A stretch of DNA of 64,000 nt from Kamptonema formosum PCC 6407 (GCF_000332155.1 NZ_KB235898.1:124001-188000), one strand, 5' to 3'; shown: positions 34,638-43,805, numbered from the stretch's first letter. Translations and numbers: made by a program. The notes: a model not told the origin generated them from the letters alone.

Positions 34638-34835
34638 ATGAACATGACAAAAACTGCTATCAGAGATCGACTTCATGAACTGGCTGAAGAAGCCTTTCAC
34701 AAGAAACTGATTTCTGGCTATGGCGACGGGCAAGACTCCAACGAATACCAAATCGTCTGGAACGGCAAACCCCGACACCTATCGTTAGAAGAAGCACACT
34801 CTTTATTAACCACCTTGATTCAACAAACACAGTAA
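34638..34835 (+). CDS. Small conserved cyanobacterial protein
   Basis: A 65-residue soluble protein (start possibly at the third codon, also ATG). It has a helical N-terminus (TAIRDRLHELAEEAFHKKL), a central GYGDGQDSNEYQIVWNG segment and a helical LSLEEAHSLLTTLIQQ tail. I do not recognise a named family. AGGAAGC about 10 bases upstream is a fair ribosome site. It sits between the divergent cphA2-like gene and cphB, so a link to cyanophycin metabolism is possible but rests on location alone. Confidence 0.6.
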   Translation: MNMTKTAIRDRLHELAEEAFHKKLISGYGDGQDSNEYQIVWNGKPRHLSLEEAHSLLTTLIQQTQ

Positions 34836-35002
34836 TTCAACATTGCCCTAAAAAATAAATCGATAACCAACGCAGATATAATCTCCAATTATCTGCGTTT
34901 AGCTAATTGGATATAGGTTTTTGCCCAGGCTTTTAAGACTTGTAGACAATGATGTAGGGTTGTAAAAAGCGCTAAGTATATGAGCTTAAGCCAAAAACTT
35001 CT

Positions 35003-35016
35003 GTATCAATCTCTAC
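35003..35016 (+). promoter_or_regulatory. Candidate NtcA site upstream of cphB
   Basis: GTA-TCAATCTC-TAC matches the NtcA consensus GTA-N8-TAC, 68 bases before the cphB ATG. A TAN3T-type -10 at the ideal distance of about 22 bases is not clear (TAAAAAT occurs at 35036-35042), so support is partial. NtcA control of cyanophycin genes is known in other cyanobacteria. Confidence 0.35.
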
Positions 35017-35083
35017 CTTTTGATAGTTTTAGAGTTAAAAATGGTCGTGTTTTATTAGAATATAGGCGAACAAAGGAGATGCT

Positions 35084-35938
35084 ATGACCTTAAGCGAAAA
35101 TGGCGGGCAGTTATTGATTATTGGCGGAGCCGAAGACAAAGAGGGTGAGTGTAAAATCCTCCGCGAGTTCGTGCGACGCGCAGGAGGTATTAAAGCTCGA
35201 CTTGCGATCATGACGGCTGCGACGAGCTTGCCTGGAGAAGTAGGGGATAATTATATCAGAATATTTGAGCGGTTAGGAGCAGAAGACGTGCGAGTTGTCG
35301 ATACTCAGCGACGAGAAGATGCCAATAACCCTGATGCCTTAGAAGTAATTCAACAGGCAACAGGCGTATTTTTTACTGGCGGAGATCAATCGCGGATTAC
35401 TAGCTGTTTGAAGGACACGGAACTGGATGCAGCTATTCACCAACGCTACTCAGAAGGTATTATTATAGGCGGCACCAGTGCCGGAGCTGCAATGATGCCT
35501 GATATCATGATTATTGAAGGAGAATCTGAGACCAATCCCCGCGTTGATGTAGTAGCGATGGGGCCGGGAATGGGTTTTCTGCCAGGGGTAGTAATTGACC
35601 AGCATTTTGCACAGCGGGGTCGCTTAGGACGCTTGGTTTCAGCACTGGCACAACAACCCGCAGTCTTAGGATTTGGTATTGATGAAAATACAGCTATAGC
35701 AGTCAACGGCGATGAGTTTGAAGTGATTGGTGAAGGCGCTATTACTGTGATCGACGAATCAGAAAAAACCCATGATAATTTAGATGGACTTTTAAAAGAT
35801 GAAGCCTTGGCAGTTTGCGGCGCAAGGCTACATATCCTGCCTAACGGATATCGCTTTAATTTGAAAACTCGCAAGCCTATTTTTACTCAGCAAAGTCAAC
35901 AAAGCGAAGAAGCGAGGGAGGTAGCGCCAGCGCGGTAA
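35084..35938 (+). CDS. cphB: Cyanophycinase
   Basis: A 284-residue peptidase of family S51. GGQLLIIGGAEDKEGE opens the protein, FFTGGDQSRI follows, and GGTSAGAAMM carries the nucleophile at S132, the same number as in the Synechocystis enzyme. VVIDQHFAQRGRLGRL and FGIDENTAI are also characteristic. It cleaves cyanophycin to beta-aspartyl-arginine, which the CphA2-type synthetase encoded upstream could re-polymerise. The last 15 residues (Gln/Ser/Glu-rich) extend beyond the usual length of about 271. AAAGGAG at 35072-35078 is a strong ribosome site. A perfect 14-base hairpin follows the gene (35957-36007). Confidence 0.95.
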   Translation: MTLSENGGQLLIIGGAEDKEGECKILREFVRRAGGIKARLAIMTAATSLPGEVGDNYIRIFERLGAEDVRVVDTQRREDANNPDALEVIQQATGVFFTGGDQSRITSCLKDTELDAAIHQRYSEGIIIGGTSAGAAMMPDIMIIEGESETNPRVDVVAMGPGMGFLPGVVIDQHFAQRGRLGRLVSALAQQPAVLGFGIDENTAIAVNGDEFEVIGEGAITVIDESEKTHDNLDGLLKDEALAVCGARLHILPNGYRFNLKTRKPIFTQQSQQSEEAREVAPAR

Positions 35939-35956
35939 TATCTTAGTGAAAATACA

Positions 35957-36007
35957 GTGAAGGGCAAGATGCAGATGCTACTTTAGTTGAATTATCTTGC
36001 CCTTCAC
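35957..36007. terminator. Perfect 14-base hairpin after cphB
   Basis: GTGAAGGGCAAGAT (35957-35970) and ATCTTGCCCTTCAC (35994-36007) are exact complements with a 23-base loop. It lies between cphB (+) and the convergent small gene at 36053 (-) and can serve both as a terminator, though there is no long T tract. Confidence 0.6.
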
Positions 36008-36052
36008 ACCGAATAAAACTTAAGAAAACTTAAATGTTTTAGCAACCGGAAC

Positions 36053-36304
36053 TCAAGCAATTTTTTGATCGTCATCGAAGAATTGCTGTACCTCGCTAGT
36101 GGCTATTAAGTTCCAGCCTTGAAGTCTTAATTTCTGAAATGTTGCCCATCCTTTAGAGCCTCCGGGTTCGAGGTAATCCGGCACAGCGAATTGCCCAAAA
36201 GCTGTATAGGGCCGCCAGGGTTGATTCGGTGCTGTCCGCAAGTGTAAAATTTTTTCCTGGTTTTCACTTCCCATGCGGGGCAACCAGCACATTTGCTTTA
36301 ACAT
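36053..36304 (-). CDS. Small Trp-rich conserved protein
   Basis: About 83 residues, starting at ATG 36304, which follows GAGGAG at good spacing. A longer frame to 36424 lacks support. The sequence has an N-terminal MCWLPRMGSENQEKILHLR segment and Trp/Gly-rich stretches (WRPYTAFGQFAVPDYLE, GSKGWATFQKLRLQGW). No family is recognised; no signal peptide or membrane helix. It is convergent with cphB. Confidence 0.6.
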   Translation of the reverse strand: MLKQMCWLPRMGSENQEKILHLRTAPNQPWRPYTAFGQFAVPDYLEPGGSKGWATFQKLRLQGWNLIATSEVQQFFDDDQKIA

Positions 36305-36493
36305 GATCGAACTCCTCAGTCTCGTAAGGGTCAATTTGTTGCTCTCCCAAATTTTACTCTGTGACTCCCTTAATGCCTCTCGTAGTGCATAATAAGAAAG
36401 AAGGATAAGATCGACCTTTACCAATTACTGCTTATCGATGGAACGGCAGTCAGTAAAGCTAATTTGGGTGGGGTAAGGTTTCCTAGTTGTTGG

Positions 36494-36592
36494 CTAGAAA
36501 ACAAGTGCAGCGCAGGAAGAAGCAAGAACTATAAACGCTGCACCAAGGCTCAAACTATAAAGAAGAGGAATCCACTGGATTGATTTATCCAT
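36494..36592 (-). CDS. 32-residue single-helix membrane peptide (unannotated small ORF)
   Basis: ATG at 36592, TAG at 36494. The peptide begins MDKSIQWIPLL and continues as one hydrophobic helix to the end. AGAGGAG followed by five A residues directly precedes the ATG, a strong ribosome site. Length and topology are like the small photosystem or cytochrome b6f subunits, but I compared it with PsbM, PsbX, PsbT, PetN and PsaM from memory and saw no match. A translated small membrane protein is plausible; function is unknown. Confidence 0.5.
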   Translation of the reverse strand: MDKSIQWIPLLYSLSLGAAFIVLASSCAALVF

Positions 36593-36970
36593 TTTTTCTC
36601 CTCTGGTGTACAATTACATCCTCATTTTCTCCTTTTCCGGAGCGGGTAACATCTTTCTAAGGTATAACCTGTACTTGCAAAAAATTTGTTTCTTAAGTTA
36701 CAAATTGCTCGCTTCAGCTAAAAATATTTTATTTTTGCCTCTACATACAGTGCTGTAAAAAGTCTGGGAAAACAAGTGTAGGACTGATGCAGAGCTCCCT
36801 CCAACTCTCTTAAAAAACGAGGCAAAAAAATTTTCAAGTTCTTCTTTTTGCGGGTGATAGAGGGGATAACTGTTGGCAGCTTTGTTAATTTCTCTCCAGA
36901 GGCAGATGAGATAGCACTTCTGCCCACCTTAAATTGTATTTACACGAACATTATTAGAGGATAATCAGCG
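36593..36970. other. 378-base gap with a spaced inverted repeat
   Basis: TTTTTGCCTC (36732-36741) is inverted with GAGGCAAAAA (36829-36838), 87 bases apart, the right arm being followed by A- and T-rich sequence. A minus-strand frame across 36718-36927 has no ribosome site and unusual composition and is not called. This stretch should hold promoters for the small membrane ORF (-) and the BON gene (+). Confidence 0.45.
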
Positions 36971-37360
36971 ATGGGTTGGCTGCAAAGACTATTTGGTTTA
37001 GAAAAACCTCACCAAGAGGAAGCCCCCGCTCCTCAATCTGCTCCTCAATCTGCTCCTCAATCTGCTCCTGCTCAAGCCCCGGCAACTAAATCTGCGACAA
37101 CAACGCAAACTATTCCAGCAGAGCGAGTAGGGTTAAATGGAGAATACGATCAAAGTGGCTTGGCTAAGCGTGTGGCTCTTGCTTTCGATCAAAATCCTGA
37201 AGTAGCAGATATCGATAGTGTATATGTAGCTCAACTGGGCGGCACTGTGGTGTTAAAAGGAAAAGTTTCCAGTCAGGAAGTTCTCAACAAATTGGTAAAT
37301 ATTGCTAGAGGTGTCAACGGTGCCAGTGGGGTGGAAACGAATCAAGTCACTATCGGGTAA
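36971..37360 (+). CDS. BON domain protein
   Basis: A 129-residue soluble protein. The N-terminus (MGWLQRLFGLEK) is amphipathic and may touch the membrane; a spacer with the fourfold repeat APQS (encoded by a 12-base tandem repeat around 37027-37072) leads to a BON domain (about 65-129) with the pattern LAKRVALAFDQNPEVADID, VAQLGGTVVLKGKV and GVNGASGVETNQV. BON domains bind phospholipids or osmotic-shock-related proteins; similar short proteins in cyanobacteria resemble LysM-less YgaU. GAGGA about 10 bases upstream. The APQS copies number may vary among strains. Confidence 0.8.
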   Translation: MGWLQRLFGLEKPHQEEAPAPQSAPQSAPQSAPAQAPATKSATTTQTIPAERVGLNGEYDQSGLAKRVALAFDQNPEVADIDSVYVAQLGGTVVLKGKVSSQEVLNKLVNIARGVNGASGVETNQVTIG

Positions 37361-37674
37361 AATATGTTGTTTGGCGGTGGATAATCTATGGGAAAGTTCC
37401 CCTTGAGAGAACTTTCCCTCAGTAAAAGCTATCGTTTATCGCTCTAGTTTACGCTGGAGAGTGGGGATGGGATATTGAATTTGCATCTCTTATCCAAAAC
37501 CCGAAATCTACTAAACTTGTACTAAGCTTGAAGCCGAAAAGTTGCGACAAATAAGCCTAACTTCTACTCAGATGACGCTCTTAAAATTGACTATTCTGAA
37601 TCTCATCAATTTGCTGTAGACTTAGTTATTAGATCGAGTCACTTCATAGAGCCATCTTAAGCTATAGCAAATTT
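37361..37674. other. 314-base gap with a perfect 10-base hairpin
   Basis: GGGAAAGTTC (37390-37399) pairs exactly with GAACTTTCCC (37409-37418), a likely end of the BON transcript. The remainder is AT-rich with no gene; it must hold the promoter for the DUF2294 gene. Confidence 0.5.
37390..37418 (+). terminator. Hairpin after the BON gene
   Basis: Perfect 10-base stem with a 9-base loop, 30 bases after the stop codon. No clear T tract follows. Confidence 0.5.
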
Positions 37675-38106
37675 ATGACTGGGGAAACTTTAGAGCCTAC
37701 TCGCGGTCAGTTAGAACGGAATCTTTCGCAGCGCATACTTGCTCTGTATCGCTCTCAGTTGGGACATCAGCCCACTCAAGTGAGCTGCACTCTTGTAGAT
37801 GAAAAGCTAATAATAGTCTTGGAAAATGCCCTTACTCCACCCGAACAACTTTTAGTCCAAAACGGTCAAGAAGGTTTGGCTCAGCAGGTACGCTCCGAGC
37901 TGGATATGGTGATTCAGTCGCAACTTAAGGAACTGATCGAGAAAGTTCTAGAAGTACCTGTTACCGATCTCCTCAACGATTCGACTTTAGAGACAGGGAG
38001 GACTGGAACGATCGCGATTTTGGAGTTTGTCCCCAAATTTCGCGATGTCGTTACCAAGTCCAAGGCTAAATCAGAAATGCCCTCTAGTGGAGGTGGCGGC
38101 GGATAG
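37675..38106 (+). CDS. DUF2294 family protein
   Basis: A 143-residue soluble protein with the DUF2294 pattern: RGQLERNLSQRILALYRSQLGHQP near the start, an ENALTPPEQLLVQNGQE turn, then a helical VIQSQLKELIEKVLEVPVTDLLNDSTLETGRTGTIAILE and a Gly-rich tail. The family is found in cyanobacteria and Bacillus and has no firm function. The 3' end overlaps the convergent receiver gene by 23 bases, so both stop codons lie within each other's last codons. Confidence 0.75.
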   Translation: MTGETLEPTRGQLERNLSQRILALYRSQLGHQPTQVSCTLVDEKLIIVLENALTPPEQLLVQNGQEGLAQQVRSELDMVIQSQLKELIEKVLEVPVTDLLNDSTLETGRTGTIAILEFVPKFRDVVTKSKAKSEMPSSGGGGG

Positions 38107-38515
38107 TTATTTCTAAATTATCCAGGTTAAAAGGTTTGCAAATGTAGTCAGTAAAACCAGCTAAGAGAATACGCTTGCGGTCTTCAGGTCTTGCCAATGA
38201 TGTAACGGCAATAATTGGAATATTGACAAGTTTTGGGTCTTGCTTAATTTGGGAAATTAATTCAATTCCGTCTATATCTGGCAGGCGGATGTCTAATAAA
38301 ATTAAATCGGGTAGGCGATCGCGGATAATGGCGAGTGTTGTTTTCCCATCCACAGTTCCCAAACACGAACAACCAAACAAATCGAGAATTTGGCTCATCA
38401 ATTCTAAGTTGTCCAGATCGTCATCTACAGCCAAAACTAAAGGTCGGGGGTCAAATTTATTTTGACCTGGGTTCAAGGTACATTCCCAATCTGTACTCAG
38501 AGTAGAGTAAATCAT
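38084..38515 (-). CDS. Single-domain response regulator with short N-terminal extension
   Basis: About 143 residues from ATG 38515. A 25-residue extension precedes a full receiver domain: LAVDDDLDN pocket, LILLDIRLPDIDG phospho-acceptor, AVTSLA Thr/Ser strand and ICKPFN Lys. A longer frame to 38665 is open but lacks conservation. It has no output domain. Its stop lies inside the last codons of the convergent DUF2294 gene. The kinase partner is not nearby. Confidence 0.85.
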   Translation of the reverse strand: MIYSTLSTDWECTLNPGQNKFDPRPLVLAVDDDLDNLELMSQILDLFGCSCLGTVDGKTTLAIIRDRLPDLILLDIRLPDIDGIELISQIKQDPKLVNIPIIAVTSLARPEDRKRILLAGFTDYICKPFNLDNLEITIRRHLH

Positions 38516-39025
38516 AAACTTGCAAGGTTCTGTCGTAGAAAACTTTGAAACGAGGCATTCCCCAAGTGGCGAAGCGGCACCTGAGACCGACTGGCTCGTG
38601 TTTATGATTGGTAAGTTGGCAGCCTTGACTGGATTTAAACTCAACAGTATCCATCTGAGAGCCAAGCTACTAGCGAAATTATATTTTCAGTCGTTTTGCA
38701 GCAAATATAAAGAAATTATAAAGCAAAAAGTAGTGAAGTGGTGTATTCGGATATACCGCACTAGCGAAGTTGAGTTGAGGCTGCTTTCAACGATGTGCCA
38801 ATATTGCATAGCTCTCACTAAAGGCTCATCTATCTAGAGTAGTATTTGCTTTGGTAGGGGTATTTCTCAATTTACTTCTACTGAGAGATACCAGGATTTA
38901 GGCTTTAGATTTCAATAAAATATAGGCTGTCATCCCTAAAAAAATAGCGGAGGAAGTGAAGGTAAAAATTTACGATTTAAAATCCACAACTGCATAAATT
39001 TTCATTAAATAATTAGGAGATTTTT
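38516..39025. other. 510-base gap with one hairpin
   Basis: GGTATTTCTCA (38859-38869) pairs with TGAGAGATACC (38882-38892) with one mismatch. Otherwise AT-rich sequence without a clear frame or ribosome site. It includes the promoters of the receiver (-) and the DUF2267 gene (+). A small RNA cannot be excluded. Confidence 0.4.
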
Positions 39026-39829
39026 ATGACAATAGCGATCAGAGAGGATCTGACTTACATCCTGCTGAAAAAGATTGAGGAAGGAGATGGTAGCAGGGGC
39101 GAGTCAGAAATTAAGCAAGCCGCAGAAGAGTATGTGGGCAAAGAAGTTACAGAAGCAGACTTACTCGGTCACTTGGATTACCTCAATCAACAAGGATTTA
39201 TTGAGGCGGAATTTAGTGGAGACGCTTACGGCGGCATAGATCCTCTGCCGCCCTTAGTAGCTTTTCAAGAAGCAGATTTGACTGAAAAAGGTCATCAACT
39301 GCTAAATAAGATAGAGCAGAGCCCTCGCAAGTCTCTGCACCAACAAGGCTCAGTGGTTCCTATTGCTCATAAGGATCGCCCTTTCCTAGAAAAAGTGATG
39401 GTGAATGGTCACTTGGAGGATATTTTTGATGCCAAAGATATTACCGAATTGGTGTATCGCACCATGCGAGACTTGATGACAACAGATGCCTCCGATCGCG
39501 TAGCTGCTGAACTACATAAAGAGACGTTACCTACAGAGGACAAACGCCTGCAAGATGAAATTGTCGATTTGTGGAAAGATACTAATCCTTTAATAGGATT
39601 GCTCAGTCGAGTGCGTCCACCTTGGCATGGGCCGGCTCCTTTTGTAATCGATTCCGATCTTTTTGCTTTCCGCGTCGAACAAGAGGGCGGACTTCCTTCG
39701 GGAGTGAAGCCAGAAATCGCTATTAAGGCTGTATTTTCTGCCACTAAAGATGAGCTATCTCAGGAGCGAATTAACGAAATAGCTGGCTTTTTACCGGAGA
39801 GAATCCGAAAAATTTGGGAGGAAGCTTAA
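39026..39829 (+). CDS. DUF2267 domain protein with N-terminal winged-helix-like region
   Basis: A 267-residue soluble protein. The first 95 residues (LTYILLKKIEEGDG, EVTEADLLGHLDYLNQQGFIEAE) look like a winged helix, and residues about 115-267 form one DUF2267 domain pair (FLEKVMVNGHLEDIFDAKDITELVYRTM and INEIAGFLPERIRKIWEE). DUF2267 proteins are cytoplasmic and occur near stress genes; no activity is established. AGGAGA 6 bases before the ATG. Its start is preceded by the 510-base gap. Confidence 0.75.
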   Translation: MTIAIREDLTYILLKKIEEGDGSRGESEIKQAAEEYVGKEVTEADLLGHLDYLNQQGFIEAEFSGDAYGGIDPLPPLVAFQEADLTEKGHQLLNKIEQSPRKSLHQQGSVVPIAHKDRPFLEKVMVNGHLEDIFDAKDITELVYRTMRDLMTTDASDRVAAELHKETLPTEDKRLQDEIVDLWKDTNPLIGLLSRVRPPWHGPAPFVIDSDLFAFRVEQEGGLPSGVKPEIAIKAVFSATKDELSQERINEIAGFLPERIRKIWEEA

Positions 39830-40083
39830 AGGAGGAAACTGAAAGTAGGACTTACCAGACATCTCTTATCTATTCTCTCCAGAACATTAAGTCGTCTTCC
39901 TAGCAAAGGTTGGCGACTTTTGTTTGAGATTTAATAAAAATTTTAAATTTTGTGCAAGTTTTTTAATATTTACCCCCTAAAAATAATACTATCGAATAAA
40001 GGACAAAGTGTATTTAAGATAACACTTAAGCTCCACGATAGTGATTCGTAAATGGCTGTTTTCAGCTTAGGAGATGGAAGGGG

Positions 40084-42735
40084 ATGGCTAATAAAAAACT
40101 TAGACAACTATCAAGCTCAGCAATGGAGCGCGAGAGTTTGCTTAACCGAATTACTACTCGCATTCGTCGTTCCCTAGAACTGCAAGAGATTCTGACAACA
40201 ACAGCACGAGAGATCCGTTCTTTTTTAGACACCGATCGCGTTAAAATCTATCGGTTCGATGCCGATGCTAGCGGAGAGGTAATTGCCGAATCAATTAAGG
40301 GCAAAAATTTGCCCTCTTTGCTGGGCCTCCATTTTCCGGCGAACGACATTCCGCTTCACACGCGGGAAATGTTTATCAAAGCCCGCCAGCGAGTGATTGT
40401 AGACGTAACGTCGCAGCATCAGACGATTAACAGGTTAGATTGCCCAGAAACAGGGGAAAGTTTAACGATCGAGGACATTTACTATGGCGCAGCCGACCCC
40501 TGCCACGTCGAATATCTGACTACGATGGGAGTCTGTGCTTCCCTGACTGTACCAATTTTACATCAAAATCGGCTTTGGGGACTGTTAGTAGCTCACCACA
40601 GCAAACCTCGTCAATTCAGCGAGCGAGAGTTGAAAATAGTACAGTTGCTTGTAGATCAACTCTCAATTGCGATCGCTCAATCTTCTCTGCTCAGCCAAGC
40701 TAGACAGCAAGCTCGCGACGAAGCGATCGTTAACCAAATTAGTAGCCTCCTCCACTCCCCCCTGGACATTACAGAAATTCGGCAAACTGTTCTCGAACAA
40801 ACAGTTAAAGCCTTGTCAGGTTCCGGGGGGAGATTGTATATCACACCCGATCCAACTGGTCAACCTGCCCAACTTTATATCTACGGTTCGCAGCCCAAGG
40901 AAGGATGGATTGAAGAAAGTATTTTTTGGCAGCAAATGATGGGGGTTTTCAACCAAGACGAAGGGGAGGCGACTGCCCACAAAAATACCACAGAAGAGAA
41001 TTTCTTTCAACCGTTAATAGCGGGAGGAGAGAGAGGACTAGACTTAACTATTTACACTTCTATTATACCACAAATTTACACAATTCCCGATATTTACAAA
41101 GAACCTCAATTAGAGTCTTTAATTTCAAGTTTCCACTCAGTTCCTATTCGCTCAATTCTGATCGTACCACTGCAATACCGCCACCAGTACGTGGGCTGCT
41201 TAACTATTTTCCGCAGCGAAATAGAAACCGATACTTTATGGGCGGGGCGCTGGAATCGAGACGAACGCAACCACCGCCCCCGGATTTCCTTTCAAGCATG
41301 GCGAGAAGTCAGAACTGGACAGGCACAAAACTGGACGAATGAGGAATTAAAACTGACAAAATCGCTGGGAATTCACCTTTATATGGCTGTGATGCAAAGA
41401 CGGGTAGAGGGGATGGTACGGCATCAAGCTTCTCACGATCAACTAACTGGTTTAGCCAACAGGTTACTATTTAATGAAAGGCTATCTCTAGCTTTAGCGA
41501 ATGCCAATCAGCGCGGGGAAATGCTAGCAGTAGTATTTCTCGACTTGGACGGATTCAAACACATTAATGATACTCTTGGTCATGCCGTTGGCGACCAATT
41601 ATTACAATGCGTTGCCCACCGTTTAATTACCTCTTTGCGGACAGGAGATATTATTGCGAGATGGGGTGGGGATGAATTCACCTTTCTATTTTCTCATATT
41701 AAATCTGCGGAGGATACTACTAAGATTTGTCAGTTAATTCTGCACAGTCTTAATACTCCTTTTCAACTGGAAGATCGAGAACTTTATATTAAAGCTAGTT
41801 TGGGAATTGCTCTGGCTCCTTATGACGGAGAAGATGCCGATACGCTGCTGAAAAATGCTGATGCTGCGATGTATAGAGCTAAACAGCAAGGGAGGAATAA
41901 TTATCAGTTATATAGCCCTGCTATTGGGAGTAAAGCTTTTGAGAGACTGATATTAGAAAATAATTTATACAGAGCTTTAGAACACAAAGAATTTCTGCTA
42001 TATTATCAGCCGCAAATTGATTTAAATACGGGTATGATGATGGGTGTGGAAGCGCTACTCCGCTGGCACCATCCCGAACGGGGATTGATTCCTCCTAATG
42101 AATTTATCCCTTTAGCAGAAGAAACTGGATTAATTTGCCCTATTGGGGAATGGGTAATGCGGACTGCTTGTGCTCAAAATAAAGCGTGGCAGTTAGCTGG
42201 ATTACCACCAATTCGGATGGCAGTTAATCTTTCGGCTCGCCAATTCCAGCAAACAAGTCTGGTAAAAACTATTCCGCAAATTTTAGAAGAAAGCGGGCTT
42301 AAACCTGAATATTTAGAAATAGAAATTACTGAGAGTATTGCTGTGCGTGATGTCCAGTTTACTATTGCTATTCTCTGTCAGTTGCGCCAGATGGGTATTC
42401 ATATTTCTATGGATGATTTTGGCACGGGTTACTCTTCGCTGTCTTCTCTGAAACATTTGCCGTTAGACAATTTAAAAATAGACCAGTCGTTTATAAAGGA
42501 GCTGATGAGCGATCGGAACGATGCTGCTATTATTAAGGTAGTGTTAGCTTTGGGTCATGGTCTGAAATTGAGAGTAATTGCTGAGGGAGTGGAAACGTGG
42601 GATCAGTTACAATTTTTGCGAGGAATTAAGTGTGACGGTGCCCAGGGATATTTCTTTAGTAGACCTTTGCCCGCGAAGGCGCTAACACAAATGTGGAGAA
42701 TGGGATATGGGGAATGGGGAATGGGGAATTGGTAA
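40084..42735 (+). CDS. Cph2-like knotless phytochrome with GGDEF and EAL domains
   Basis: An 883-residue cytoplasmic photoreceptor. GAF1 (about 20-205) has the phytochrome FPANDIP motif and the bilin-site Cys-His pair C140-H141 in [16 protein letters not shown]2 (about 215-435) carries the PRISF tongue at 399-403 with downstream WREVRTG and W, as in the PHY-like second GAF of Cph2. GGDEF is intact at 528-532 with an RxxD inhibitory site (R519-D522), and EAL is intact at 656-658 with [11 protein letters not shown]. So both diguanylate cyclase and phosphodiesterase motifs are conserved; light may switch the balance of c-di-GMP. The N-terminal PAS and knot of group I phytochromes are absent, as in Cph2. 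The last residues are encoded by a GGGGAATGGGGAAT repeat. Confidence 0.92.
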   Translation: MANKKLRQLSSSAMERESLLNRITTRIRRSLELQEILTTTAREIRSFLDTDRVKIYRFDADASGEVIAESIKGKNLPSLLGLHFPANDIPLHTREMFIKARQRVIVDVTSQHQTINRLDCPETGESLTIEDIYYGAADPCHVEYLTTMGVCASLTVPILHQNRLWGLLVAHHSKPRQFSERELKIVQLLVDQLSIAIAQSSLLSQARQQARDEAIVNQISSLLHSPLDITEIRQTVLEQTVKALSGSGGRLYITPDPTGQPAQLYIYGSQPKEGWIEESIFWQQMMGVFNQDEGEATAHKNTTEENFFQPLIAGGERGLDLTIYTSIIPQIYTIPDIYKEPQLESLISSFHSVPIRSILIVPLQYRHQYVGCLTIFRSEIETDTLWAGRWNRDERNHRPRISFQAWREVRTGQAQNWTNEELKLTKSLGIHLYMAVMQRRVEGMVRHQASHDQLTGLANRLLFNERLSLALANANQRGEMLAVVFLDLDGFKHINDTLGHAVGDQLLQCVAHRLITSLRTGDIIARWGGDEFTFLFSHIKSAEDTTKICQLILHSLNTPFQLEDRELYIKASLGIALAPYDGEDADTLLKNADAAMYRAKQQGRNNYQLYSPAIGSKAFERLILENNLYRALEHKEFLLYYQPQIDLNTGMMMGVEALLRWHHPERGLIPPNEFIPLAEETGLICPIGEWVMRTACAQNKAWQLAGLPPIRMAVNLSARQFQQTSLVKTIPQILEESGLKPEYLEIEITESIAVRDVQFTIAILCQLRQMGIHISMDDFGTGYSSLSSLKHLPLDNLKIDQSFIKELMSDRNDAAIIKVVLALGHGLKLRVIAEGVETWDQLQFLRGIKCDGAQGYFFSRPLPAKALTQMWRMGYGEWGMGNW

Positions 42736-42871
42736 TTGGTAATGGCTAATAGCTAATTGCTAATGGCTAATTGCTAATTACCCATCCTCCCCATCCTCCC
42801 CATCTCCCCCTCTCCCCCTCTCCCCCTCTTCCCTAGTCCCTAGTCCCTAGCCCCTAGTCCCTTCTTCTATA
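42731..42871. repeat. Composite repeat island
   Basis: TAATGGC/TAATTGC heptamers, then CATCCTCCCC units, then CCTAGTC/CCTAGCC heptamers ending in TTCTTCTAT, in that order. This is the same order and nearly the same junctions as in 7275-7447 and 59411-59556. Confidence 0.8.
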
Positions 42872-42885
42872 ATTAGCAATTACCC

Positions 42886-43509
42886 ATGTCTTTACAATCT
42901 ATTAGTGTGCCAGCAAAAACTACTCAAACACCTGTGGGCGTGATTGTTGCACTGCACGGATGGGGTGCAAATTATCATGATTTGGCATCCTTAGTTCCAG
43001 TGCTAAATTTGCCTGATTACCATTTTGAGTTCCCAGATGCACCTTTTCCTCATCCTCAAGTGCTGGGGGGAAAAATGTGGTATGACTTGCAAACTAAGGA
43101 GTATCAAGGTTTGGCCCAAAGTCGGCAAATGCTGAGGGATTGGCTGCTGTCTTTAGAAAGTAAGATCGGGATACCTTTGTCTAGGACTATTTTGGGCGGG
43201 TTTTCCCAAGGCGGCGCGATGACTCTGGATGTGGGGTTAAGTTTGCCTTTGGCAGGTTTAATTTGTCTGAGTGGATATTTGCACTCTGTTCCTCAACCTG
43301 CTAGCAAGGTTTTACCGCCCACTTTGATTGTACATGGCAGGCAAGATACGGTTGTGCCTTTGAGTGCGGCGGTGCGATCGCGAGACGATTTGACTGCTTT
43401 GGGTGGCCGGGTGCAGTATCGTGAATTTGATATGGGGCATGAGATTCGGCCGGAAGTGATAGATTTAATGCGAAGTTTTGTTGTGGAAACTATGCCAAAA
43501 ACGAGTTAA
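42886..43509 (+). CDS. Carboxylesterase/phospholipase-like hydrolase
   Basis: A 207-residue enzyme of the alpha/beta-hydrolase fold. VALHGWGANYHDL forms the oxyanion region, LGGFSQGGAMTLDVG supplies the nucleophile Ser (GFSQGG), VHGRQDTVVPL supplies the acid and FDMGHEI the His. These motifs fit bacterial carboxylesterases of the lysophospholipase/acyl-protein thioesterase group. No signal peptide. The ATG directly follows a repeat island and there is no Shine-Dalgarno. The DUF2555 gene follows 83 bases after. Confidence 0.85.
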   Translation: MSLQSISVPAKTTQTPVGVIVALHGWGANYHDLASLVPVLNLPDYHFEFPDAPFPHPQVLGGKMWYDLQTKEYQGLAQSRQMLRDWLLSLESKIGIPLSRTILGGFSQGGAMTLDVGLSLPLAGLICLSGYLHSVPQPASKVLPPTLIVHGRQDTVVPLSAAVRSRDDLTALGGRVQYREFDMGHEIRPEVIDLMRSFVVETMPKTS

Positions 43510-43592
43510 AGGTTTAGGATGTAATATGGATCTTTAAACAAGACTCCAAAACTAATGGTTAAGGCAGGTGCCGCTTAAGGAAGGTGCAAACG

Positions 43593-43805
43593 ATGAAGAC
43601 TTTGATCAAAGCATCCCGTGATATTGCTGCACTGACTTCGGAGGATGTGGCAAAGTTGGCCACTCGTTTGGAGGAAGATGATTACACCGATCCTTTTGAG
43701 GGATTAAATGATTGGCATTTGCTTCGGGCTATAGCCTTTCAGCGTCCAGAGTTAGCCGAACCCTATTTCCACCTGCTGGATATGGAAGCTTACGATGAAG
43801 CTTAA
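43593..43805 (+). CDS. DUF2555 family small protein
   Basis: A 70-residue acidic protein with the DUF2555 pattern: KASRDIAALTSEDVAKLATRLEEDDY, then PFEGLNDWHLLRAIAFQRPELAEPY and an acidic tail. The family is restricted to cyanobacteria and has no known function. The ATG at 43593 follows AAGGA, preferred over a GTG at 43584. The gene next to it is coaBC, as in several other cyanobacteria. 187 bases of dispersed repeat separate the two. Confidence 0.75.
   Translation: MKTLIKASRDIAALTSEDVAKLATRLEEDDYTDPFEGLNDWHLLRAIAFQRPELAEPYFHLLDMEAYDEA

Noticed and set aside
36718-36927. Minus-strand 69-codon frame
   Set aside because: No ribosome site, basic low-complexity composition, and it runs across the spaced inverted repeat.
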